Shown here piece after piece: positions 1-4,895 of a stretch of DNA of 5,270 bases. The position numbers were made by a program, and so were the translations under genes. Under the pieces are notes generated by a model. It was not told where the DNA came from and did not search any database. It worked only from the letters and a program-made list of their open reading frames with translations. Source of the DNA: Syntrophaceae bacterium (GTDB taxonomy: Bacteria > Desulfobacterota > Syntrophia > Syntrophales > UBA5619); the NCBI GenBank assembly GCA_023249795.1, contig JAHFBU010000060.1:1-5270 (forward strand), read 5' to 3'. Every line of letters starts with the position of its first letter. Position 1 is the stretch's first letter.

Positions 1-665
1 CCGGTACATAAGCTCATTAGGCCAATTTCATATAGCTGTTGGCTGGCTCCTCTCAATTCCTGCAACACCGATGCAGCCTCGTCTTGCGAGAAAAATCTTT
101 CACGCCGATTATTCAGCTTCGGAAGCTTGATTTTTTTGATAGGATTTTCACCCTGCCATAAACCACAAGCTGTTGCTTTATTGATCATCTGGCGAACAAC
201 CATGAGTACATGCCTAATCGTGGCCGGTGATCTGTCCTTTTTCTGCAAATCGCTTTTTAGCTGTTCAAGGTCCATCGGTGTGATCTGGGATAGTCGTTTA
301 TTCGAGAATCTATCTTTGAGATGATGAGTGTAACGGGAACGGTCATCAGCGGGATAACCCTTTCCTGTATCCAACCATTTATCGTAATGTGCCCACAGTT
401 GGCCAAAAGTAATCTCCGGCCCTTTATTCTTCGGAAGCTGCTCCCCATGGCGAAGAGCTCTTATACGCTCAGCTCTGATGTTTGCTGCCATTTGAGCGGA
501 ATATCCCTCAGAGATCCAGCCGACTTTTTCCCATATCTTTTTTTCTCCATCCTTGAAAGTCACATAAAAACATTTATCCACTTTACCCCGAAAGCGTTTT
601 GTGAGGGAGTCCCGACAATAAACACCGGACTGGTTAGTGACCTTGATCATTTTCCCTTCGGACAT
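1..665 (-). CDS. Tyrosine recombinase (phage-type integrase), N-terminal part, cut by window edge
   Basis: The frame opens at ATG 665 and stays open to the window edge, giving 221 residues. ATG 665 has a GAGGT ribosome site seven bases upstream. Residues 14-80 form a basic N-terminal region (FYVTFKDGEKKIWEKVGW, then ARG/LYS-rich RAERIRALRHGE) typical of arm-binding parts of integrases. Residues 85-170 look like the SAM-like core-binding domain (ITFGQLWAHYDKWL ... SPATIRHVLMVVRQMINKA). The catalytic domain begins near RRERFFSQDEAASVLQEL (188-204). The window ends at LYEIGLMSLCT, just before the place where the first catalytic Arg of the R-H-R-Y set is expected, so no catalytic residue can be checked. 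Enzymes of this family integrate and excise phages, genomic islands and ICEs by site-specific recombination. The gene reads away from the adjacent tRNA-Gln sequence, which is the likely attachment site. Its base composition is AT-richer than the genes beyond the tRNA. Family call is firm; the type of element is unknown. Confidence 0.9.
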   Translation of the reverse strand, partial: MSEGKMIKVTNQSGVYCRDSLTKRFRGKVDKCFYVTFKDGEKKIWEKVGWISEGYSAQMAANIRAERIRALRHGEQLPKNKGPEITFGQLWAHYDKWLDTGKGYPADDRSRYTHHLKDRFSNKRLSQITPMDLEQLKSDLQKKDRSPATIRHVLMVVRQMINKATACGLWQGENPIKKIKLPKLNNRRERFFSQDEAASVLQELRGASQQLYEIGLMSLCT

Positions 666-671
666 AATTTA

Positions 672-708
672 TACCTCATTTCTACCCATATGCGGGAAAT
701 ATGAGGTA
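672..708. repeat. Inverted repeat TACCTCAT/ATGAGGTA over integrase promoter and ribosome site
   Basis: TACCTCAT (672-679) and ATGAGGTA (701-708) are perfect 8-base inverted copies separated by 21 bases. The right arm overlaps the -10 box (698-703). The left arm, read on the minus strand, contains the integrase ribosome site (GAGGT, 673-677). Inside them CCC (685-687) and GGG (694-696) can also pair. The position suits an operator for a repressor or excisionase. In a transcript starting upstream of this promoter the same arms could form a hairpin that hides the ribosome site. Confidence 0.5.
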
Positions 709-726
709 GCCGTAGGAAATAGTCAA
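698..726 (-). promoter_or_regulatory. Sigma70-like promoter of the integrase gene
   Basis: On the minus strand, TTGACT (721-726) lies 17 bases from CATATT (698-703). The -35 matches consensus at five of six positions and the -10 at four of six, with ideal spacing. Transcription would start near 691, leaving a leader of about 25 bases before ATG 665. This is inferred from sequence only. Confidence 0.6.
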
Positions 727-742
727 GCGAAATATATTTTAT

Positions 743-748
743 TATAAT
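743..748 (+). promoter_or_regulatory. Possible rightward -10 box upstream of the tRNA-like sequence
   Basis: A perfect TATAAT lies 25 bases before the tRNA-like acceptor strand, inside an AT-rich tract (731-750). The sequence 17 bases upstream (TAGTCA, 720-725) matches the -35 consensus at only four of six positions. It could drive transcription across the tRNA remnant, but AT-rich DNA produces such matches by chance. Confidence 0.25.
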
Positions 749-774
749 ACAAGTTTAGGCAATGCAAGGAAAGT

Positions 775-794
775 GGGAGAAAAGGGGAGAAAAC
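775..794 (+). repeat. Two tandem copies of GGGAGAAAA with a 10-base period
   Basis: GGGAGAAAAG (775-784) is followed directly by GGGAGAAAAC (785-794), identical at nine of ten positions. The period is about one helical turn and the copies sit just left of the presumed crossover arm. They could be binding sites for the integrase or an accessory factor. They may also explain by chance why an acceptor-like TGGGAGA is present here. Confidence 0.5.
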
Positions 795-801
795 GCCTAA
801 A

Positions 802-850
802 ATGGACTCTGACTCCGTGAATCGTGGTTCGAATCCACGTCTCCCAGCCA
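802..850 (+). other. Probable attachment site (right junction) of the integrated element in tRNA-Gln
   Basis: An integrase gene starts about 110 bases away and reads outward from this site, and the tRNA identity is lost upstream of the anticodon arm. Tyrosine integrases commonly cross over in the anticodon or T arm and leave a copy of the tRNA 3' end at each junction. The anticodon stem would serve as the paired core binding sites and its loop (807-813) as the crossover region. The chromosomal side is on the right, because the tRNA runs straight into its own terminator. The exact edges of the core cannot be set without the other junction. Confidence 0.55.
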
Positions 851-859
851 GAAAATAAG

Positions 860-884
860 GGCCTCCGGAAGGAGGCCTTTTTTT
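860..884 (+). terminator. Rho-independent terminator of the tRNA-Gln gene, possibly bidirectional
   Basis: GGCCTCC (860-866) pairs fully with GGAGGCC (871-877) around a GGAA loop, followed by seven T (878-884). It begins ten bases after the tRNA CCA end. On the minus strand the same hairpin is followed by C then TTATTTT (complement of 852-858), so it could also end leftward transcripts from the DUF202 gene. Confidence 0.9.
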
Positions 885-900
885 CGTGTATCCGCTACGA

Positions 901-913
901 CCGACATTGTCGG
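901..913. repeat. Palindrome CCGACATTGTCGG downstream of the DUF202 gene
   Basis: CCGACA and TGTCGG are inverted copies around a single T at 907. The 14 bases at 898-911 match 1362-1375 at 13 positions, so a related palindrome flanks the DUF202 gene on each side. No T tract follows on either strand, so it is not an obvious terminator. A protein-binding site is possible. Confidence 0.35.
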
Positions 914-973
914 ATTTTCAGTAGACCGCCACGCAACGGATATCCTCACGCGGGGAGACGGCGTGCTTCTCAC

Positions 974-1348
974 TCAGCGCACGTACCCGATGATCAATAC
1001 GATTACGAGAAATAGGCCCAATGCGGCAACGATGCAGTTCACCGCGATTCCCCATCTCATCGTATAACCCGGCTGTATCTCAGCCAGGGTTAATGTGCGC
1101 AGAACAACCGAATACTGGCGAGCAGAGTAGGCGGAAGCAACAGCCCCTAATGCGATGAAGGAAATGCCGAGCCAGAACGTTAAAGTGAGCTGCGCCGCAT
1201 GAGCCCCTGTGGGCTCAAGATAGTGCATAAGCAGCCCGGCGCGTTCGATTACAAAGCCAAAGGCGATTAATGAAAGGCTGGTTCTGTTCCAGGCCAGCAA
1301 TGTTCGCTCAGCCGCGAATAGCACTCTCGGATCTTTGAGTTCAGACAT
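974..1348 (-). CDS. DUF202 family small membrane protein (YidH-like)
   Basis: The 124-residue product carries the DUF202 hallmark at its N-terminus: DPRVLFAAERTLLAWNRTS (6-24) followed by LSLIAFGFVIER (25-36). Three membrane segments are visible, at about 24-42, 56-75 and 100-122, with a short basic tail (YVR). The length fits the YidH-type members of the family. The start at 1348 is set by a strong AGGAGG ribosome site (1353-1358) four bases upstream. The protein should sit in the inner membrane; the biochemical role of bacterial DUF202 proteins is not well established, so none is proposed. The gene stands alone, reads leftward toward the tRNA terminator, and is preceded by a GACATTGTC palindrome. 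Family call is confident. Confidence 0.9.
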   Translation of the reverse strand: MSELKDPRVLFAAERTLLAWNRTSLSLIAFGFVIERAGLLMHYLEPTGAHAAQLTLTFWLGISFIALGAVASAYSARQYSVVLRTLTLAEIQPGYTMRWGIAVNCIVAALGLFLVIVLIIGYVR

Positions 1349-1664
1349 GGTCCCTCCTATGCGACTGACATTGTCAATCGGCCGCCAGACTTTTTGCGTC
1401 GGCTGAATGAGCGTGGTTATGCCACGAAAACGAAACCGATATCAAAGCGGCTATCCACGATCGGCTGGAACGAAACGTCCACCCATAGCCCGCTCCTCCC
1501 CGAGATTTCATTATAGAGCAGCTTTTCCATTAACGCACCTGTTCAATTTCCCCAGGCCGGCTCTGCAAATCTGACTCCTTGGACTGTTCTTGGCGAATCT
1601 CCCGCGAGTATCGGTATAAACAGATATGGTCGACAGGGCTGTGGTCAAAGTCCGACCCCGCATA
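1349..1664. other. 316-base stretch between DUF202 and DUF1566 genes without a convincing gene
   Basis: Apart from the ribosome site and palindrome of the DUF202 gene, I find no clear feature. A 37-codon minus-strand ORF (1417-1530, MEKLLYNEISGRSG... ending FVFVA) has no good ribosome site and an in-frame stop just upstream (1543-1545). I do not recognise it; it may be a gene remnant or chance. A short inverted repeat CGTGG/CCACG (1412-1426) overlaps its stop codon but has no T tract. No terminator is visible for the DUF1566 gene that ends at 1665. Confidence 0.5.
1366..1376. promoter_or_regulatory. Palindrome TGACATTGTCA upstream of the DUF202 gene, possible operator
   Basis: TGACA and TGTCA are inverted around the central T at 1371, 17 bases upstream of the DUF202 ATG and just before its ribosome site. 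It shares the CGAC-Y-GACATTGTC core (1362-1375) with the palindrome at 898-911. A regulator binding here could block transcription or translation of the gene. This is inference from symmetry and place. Confidence 0.3.
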
Positions 1665-3167
1665 TTATCCGCCGCGTATCAGCCGTACATGGTTTAGAGC
1701 GCGTTGGACATCGCCCTGCGGCCCGAGTCCGTAAGCCGTTCCACCGCCGCAAGCGTTGCCTATTCTTACTTTTCCGCCGGTGGTTTTGGGATCGCTGCGT
1801 TGTGCGCCCGCACCGTGAACATCGTTAAGGGTGTAACATGAAGCTGTGGGCGGTTCCTGCTGCCAGCCCACGGCCCTGCCGAAGGCGACATAGACCCCGG
1901 CACCCGTGCCGATATACGAAGCATGGGTCGTGCTTGTCCAGTACCATGCATAGTCGGCATGGCCTGCCTCGTTGAGGATCGGGGTGCAGGTGAATATCGG
2001 ATTTATGGCGGCGGAACCGGTCGTATCGGGCGATCTCGTATAGTCAACGATACTCTGGAGTTCTTTGGCATTCGGAAGCCGCCAGTCGTTATGACCCAGA
2101 TGGTTCCGGGCATTCATTGACCGGGCGTATTCCAGGGCTTGCTGCCAATCCATTCCCGAACCGCTGTCTGATTTTGACCACATCAGTCCCGTCGCCTGGT
2201 CCGTGATGGTCAGATCCCCGTTGTCCGTAAAGTGGTTGACGCCATAGCTCGCGTTGCCTCTCACCAACTGCATGAAAAAGGTTTTTGCCTCGCCTTGCGG
2301 ATCTTGCAGCCCATACCCCTTGATCCGCCCGTCGGCAAAATTCACGCCGAACAGGGTGCTGTTGCCGGCGACGGAGGAGGTGCTGCCATCATGGGCGGTC
2401 TTGAAAACATAAAGGGTGGATGATGCGTACTGCGAATCGATGATGCGCTCACCGGCGCTCGCCTGGCCGTAACCAAAGTTGAAATAGGTCGTGTCGATGA
2501 ATGGCGTCAGTCCCGATGTGTCCGTGCCTGCGTAGCCGCTCGGGTCCGTGCCGTTGAATTTGATCAGCGAATAGAGCTCCTTGATGGTCGGAAGGCGCCA
2601 ATCGCTGTAACCGCCGTATCGGGCATTGTTGACGGTCGTTACCCATGTCTGGGCAGCGTCGTAGGTCATCTTGTCGGCTTTGACGGGGGTCGCGAGAGTG
2701 GTGTTCGGCCCCCGCATCCAGGTCAGCCCTGTATTGTTGTCATGGACGGAATTGCTATCGTCGCCGAGCGTGTAGCTGGGCGCGTTTCGGGTGTATTGCG
2801 CATCCTGCCCGTAAAATTCCGCGCCGGAGGCCGGACAGATCACCTCGGTCAAGGCATTATAGCACCTGGTCTGTCCGGTGCCCGCGACAGTATAGCCGTT
2901 TGCAGTGTAGCACTGTCTCAGTTCCGACACGATTTGCAGTATATATATAACTTCGGACAAGCCGATTTTGCCGTCATTATCGACATCGGAAATCGGAGTG
3001 GGAATGGACGATTCGGATATTTTCGCCAATATCCGCAGTCCTCTGATGATAGCGCTCAAACCCTTGTCGCCATCCCCGGTCAGGTCGGGACATGCACCCT
3101 GAGAAAAACACGGGAATGCGATCAACGCCATGGCCAACAGAATCGCAACAATCCGTTTTCCGGCCAT
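1665..3167 (-). CDS. Exported protein with dockerin-like EF-hand pair and two DUF1566 (Lcl C-terminal) modules
   Basis: The 500-residue product starts with a signal peptide: basic MAGKR, hydrophobic core to about residue 19, likely cut near SQG/A (25). Residues 28-50 and 61-83 are two dockerin-like calcium loops with trailing helices; the second (DVDNDGKIGLSE) is canonical and the first (DLTGDGDKGLSA) is degenerate. Two DUF1566 modules follow. Module one holds DNNTGLTWMRG (143-153) and YSDWRLPTIKEL (187-198), ending FFMQLVRGN. Module two holds DQATGLMWSKS (323-333), HNDWRLPNAKEL (359-370) and YWTSTT (409-414), ending HVRLIRGG. Such modules belong to the C-type-lectin/FGE-like fold and occur in surface or secreted proteins; no enzyme activity is implied. 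ATG 3167 is preceded by AGAGGA (3175-3180). The gene lies 34 bases after the alkaline phosphatase stop, suggesting co-transcription. Several cysteines (such as 20, 26, 86, 102, 111, 394, 444, 473) could form disulfides outside the cytoplasm. Confidence 0.85.
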   Translation of the reverse strand: MAGKRIVAILLAMALIAFPCFSQGACPDLTGDGDKGLSAIIRGLRILAKISESSIPTPISDVDNDGKIGLSEVIYILQIVSELRQCYTANGYTVAGTGQTRCYNALTEVICPASGAEFYGQDAQYTRNAPSYTLGDDSNSVHDNNTGLTWMRGPNTTLATPVKADKMTYDAAQTWVTTVNNARYGGYSDWRLPTIKELYSLIKFNGTDPSGYAGTDTSGLTPFIDTTYFNFGYGQASAGERIIDSQYASSTLYVFKTAHDGSTSSVAGNSTLFGVNFADGRIKGYGLQDPQGEAKTFFMQLVRGNASYGVNHFTDNGDLTITDQATGLMWSKSDSGSGMDWQQALEYARSMNARNHLGHNDWRLPNAKELQSIVDYTRSPDTTGSAAINPIFTCTPILNEAGHADYAWYWTSTTHASYIGTGAGVYVAFGRAVGWQQEPPTASCYTLNDVHGAGAQRSDPKTTGGKVRIGNACGGGTAYGLGPQGDVQRALNHVRLIRGG

Positions 3168-3201
3168 TTGAAGTTCCTCTGTCGTTGATGATCGTTTGCG
3201 T

Positions 3202-4581
3202 CTACTTCAACCCGAGCGCGGCCTTCATGACCGTGAAGATCTCCGTGTTGTGCATCAGCCCGCCGATTTTCTCCGAACCCGGCCCGCTGCCGAACAGGAA
3301 CAGCGGCGAGGCGGTATGGGTCTGGCTGCCCCACCCCACCCTCAGGTACGGCCTCAGCACGAAGCCCAGCGAGTGAACATAGTCGGAACTGAAATTGTAC
3401 GGGTCCAGCTTCCGGATGGTGTCATCGGCGACGGTCCGTGCCTCGTTATCGGTCAGATCGATCTCCAGGGCTTGCCGGACGACCTCCCTGATCCTCTCCG
3501 GAGTCGGGTTCCTGCCCCACTTTGCGGCCATCCATTCGAAGGAGGCCTTCGCCTTTTGAATGGCCTCCAGATTCATGCCGACGTAACCCTCGCTCTTCTT
3601 GCTGTTGCCGATCAGGGCCATCCCGCCGGTCTCGTGATCGGCGGTGACGATCAGCAGCGTGGAGGGGTTCATCTTTACGAAGTCCATGGCCACGCCCACA
3701 GCCTCGTCGAAGGCCAGCGTATCACGAATCGCGGCAGGCGCGTCATTACGGTGCGCCGCATGATCGATCCGCCCCCCCTCGATCATGACGAAAAAGCCCC
3801 TTTCGTTTTTGGAAAGAATCCGCAGCGCCGAGCCTGCCATCTCGGCGAGGCTTGGCTCCGCGGTCGCGGCCCGGTCGATCTCATAGCTCATGTTCCCCAT
3901 GTTGAACAGCCCGAGTATCTTTCCGTCCGGCGCCGCTCTGAGTTCCTCCGCCGTCCCGACAACGGTATAGCCGGCTTTTTGCGCCTCTTTAAGAAGATTG
4001 CGGCCGTCATTGCGCTTTCCGCCTGCGCTCTCGGGCAGGAAGAACTGCCTTCGTCCGCCCATGAGCACCTCAGCGCCGAATTTCAGCTCCTGGTCCGCCA
4101 CGGATTCCTCGTCGGAACGGATGGCCGCGTGCGCAGCAAAGGCAGCCGGGGTCGCATCCGTGATTCCCGAAGTGGTAACCAGTCCCGTCGCCAGCTTTGC
4201 TTCCCTGGCCATCTCCATGATGGTTTTGACGGGGGTTTTGCGGTCCGCGGCCATGCTGAGGGTGAGGGCGACCATGCGCTGCCCGGTGGCAATCTGGCCG
4301 GCAGCCGCGGCCGATTCGGTCACGATGGCGTCAGCCGTATCGTTCACGAGATAGGCGGTCCGCCCGTTCTTCATCAGCTCGGCCATATGCAGATCCTTCT
4401 TGAGGGCCCGATTGCTGAAGATCCAGGCCGCGCCGAACTGGCTGGGGCCCATCCCGTCGCCGATGAGAATAATAACGTTCCTGGCCGGCGGCCGGGTCTG
4501 CGCGGCCGGCCCGCCCGGTGGCAGGAGCAGCAGCGCGGCCGCAAACAATACGGCCATAAGGCGGACCAATCTTTTGCTCAT
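3202..4581 (-). CDS. Secreted PhoA-type alkaline phosphatase
   Basis: Hydrolyses phosphate monoesters outside the cytoplasm using a phosphoserine intermediate and, in the known family, two zinc ions and one magnesium. With the start at 4581 the product is 459 residues. A signal peptide (MSKRLVRLMA, then a hydrophobic run to 20, ending near PAAQ) leads into NVIILIGDGMG with metal ligand Asp42. VTESAAAAGQIATG carries the predicted nucleophile Ser90. TDATPAAFAAHAAIR supplies Asp142, Thr144 and the phosphate-binding Arg155. EGGRIDHAAH gives Glu268, Asp273 and His278, TADHETGG gives Asp315 and His316, and THTASPLF gives His422. The full metal and catalytic set is thus present. ATG 4581 has AAGGA (4589-4593) seven bases upstream and begins the signal peptide. 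A longer reading from 4698 adds 39 residues without family likeness. It is followed at 34 bases by the exported DUF1566 gene. No Pho box is visible upstream. Physiological substrate unknown. Confidence 0.95.
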   Translation of the reverse strand: MSKRLVRLMAVLFAAALLLLPPGGPAAQTRPPARNVIILIGDGMGPSQFGAAWIFSNRALKKDLHMAELMKNGRTAYLVNDTADAIVTESAAAAGQIATGQRMVALTLSMAADRKTPVKTIMEMAREAKLATGLVTTSGITDATPAAFAAHAAIRSDEESVADQELKFGAEVLMGGRRQFFLPESAGGKRNDGRNLLKEAQKAGYTVVGTAEELRAAPDGKILGLFNMGNMSYEIDRAATAEPSLAEMAGSALRILSKNERGFFVMIEGGRIDHAAHRNDAPAAIRDTLAFDEAVGVAMDFVKMNPSTLLIVTADHETGGMALIGNSKKSEGYVGMNLEAIQKAKASFEWMAAKWGRNPTPERIREVVRQALEIDLTDNEARTVADDTIRKLDPYNFSSDYVHSLGFVLRPYLRVGWGSQTHTASPLFLFGSGPGSEKIGGLMHNTEIFTVMKAALGLK

Positions 4582-4718
4582 CTCTTTTTCCTTCGCAGTA
4601 TTTGACTTTGGCGGTATCGGGGAGATGTTCCGGAAGCCCAAGGGGATCGGAACGTGTCCCCAAAACGCACAACGAAGGGCGAAGCTTGGGCGCAGCATCC
4701 GAACTTTTTATGCAGCCA
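4582..4718. other. 137-base gap upstream of the alkaline phosphatase gene
   Basis: This holds the phosphatase ribosome site (4589-4593) and probably its promoter, but no strong -35/-10 pair, Pho box repeat or terminator is evident to me on the minus strand. The gap separates the phosphatase/DUF1566 pair from the glycosyltransferase/Trm112 pair, so the two may be separate transcription units. Confidence 0.4.
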
Positions 4719-4892
4719 TCACCCTTCGAGCGGTTTCGCCTCGTCAATGAGCATGACCGGTATCTCCTCGCGGATCTCGTAGAGCAGGCCGCAGCGGTCG
4801 CAGATGAGACCGTCCTCCGCGACGGTCAAACGCAGGTCGCCCCTGCACTTCGGACAGGCCAATATCTTCAAAAGTTCCTTACTGATTCCCAT
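4719..4892 (-). CDS. Trm112 family (UPF0434, YcaR-like) zinc ribbon protein
   Basis: This 57-residue protein begins MGISKELLKILACPKCRGDL and continues through LICDRCGLLYEIREEIPVML. It has the full Trm112 pattern: LL-x-ILACP near the N-terminus, two CxxC knuckles (Cys13/Cys16 and Cys31/Cys34) for one zinc ion, and the closing motif IPVMLIDEAKPL. Eukaryotic and archaeal Trm112 activates methyltransferases; the role of the small bacterial forms is unsettled, though they often lie near lipid A or LPS genes. Here it follows a GT9 heptosyltransferase, with the stop of that gene three bases before this ATG and a GGGAG ribosome site inside the upstream gene's end, so translation is probably coupled. 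The four-cysteine set is complete, unlike some enterobacterial YcaR copies. Start choice is secure because of the short spacing. Confidence 0.92.
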   Translation of the reverse strand: MGISKELLKILACPKCRGDLRLTVAEDGLICDRCGLLYEIREEIPVMLIDEAKPLEG

Positions 4893-4895
4893 CAC

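Larger units (their letters stand above)
774..850 (+). tRNA. tRNA-Gln(CUG)-like gene: intact 3' half, abnormal 5' half (probable att junction)
   Basis: The 3' half is a textbook tRNA. The anticodon arm pairs ATGGA (802-806) with TCCGT (814-818) around loop CTCTGAC with anticodon CTG (809-811), which reads glutamine. The T arm pairs CGTGG (823-827) with CCACG (835-839) around TTCGAAT. Then come acceptor strand TCTCCCA (840-846), discriminator G847 and an encoded CCA (848-850). A matching acceptor strand TGGGAGA lies at 774-780 and pairs with all seven bases. The stretch 781-801 does not make a normal D arm: T8 is missing, no GG is found in the D loop, and only about three pairs form (783-785 with 796-798). 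The sequence is therefore probably a hybrid made by element integration, with the working tRNA-Gln rebuilt at the other end of the element, or else a decayed gene. Gln(CUG) identity is strong; function of this copy is doubtful. Confidence 0.7.

Noticed and set aside
321..704. 127-residue plus-strand ORF in the left part
   Set aside because: It lies opposite the integrase, whose minus-strand reading shows clear recombinase domains, a ribosome site and a promoter.
1412..1426. CGTGG/CCACG hairpin considered as a terminator
   Set aside because: The stem is only five pairs and no T tract follows on either strand.
1570..1578. TCTGACTCC, matching the anticodon arm of the tRNA (808-816)
   Set aside because: Only nine bases agree, with no tRNA-like pairing around it, so a second attachment site is not supported.
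3090..3167. Possible lipoprotein signal in the DUF1566 protein (AFPC or QGAC)
   Set aside because: Proline before Cys20 and Gln at -3 of Cys26 do not fit a lipobox; an ordinary signal peptidase I site fits better.
2742..3188. 148-residue plus-strand ORF opposite the DUF1566 gene
   Set aside because: It is antisense to the signal peptide and dockerin-like region and shows no domain of its own.
3196..4605. 469-residue plus-strand ORF opposite the alkaline phosphatase
   Set aside because: It is an antisense shadow of a GC-rich gene; the minus strand has all PhoA motifs, while the plus-strand translation is rich in Arg/Gly/His with no recognisable domain.
4582..4698. Upstream ATG at 4698 extending the alkaline phosphatase by 39 residues
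   Set aside because: The extension has no family likeness and would bury the signal peptide; ATG 4581 has a good ribosome site and starts directly at the signal peptide.
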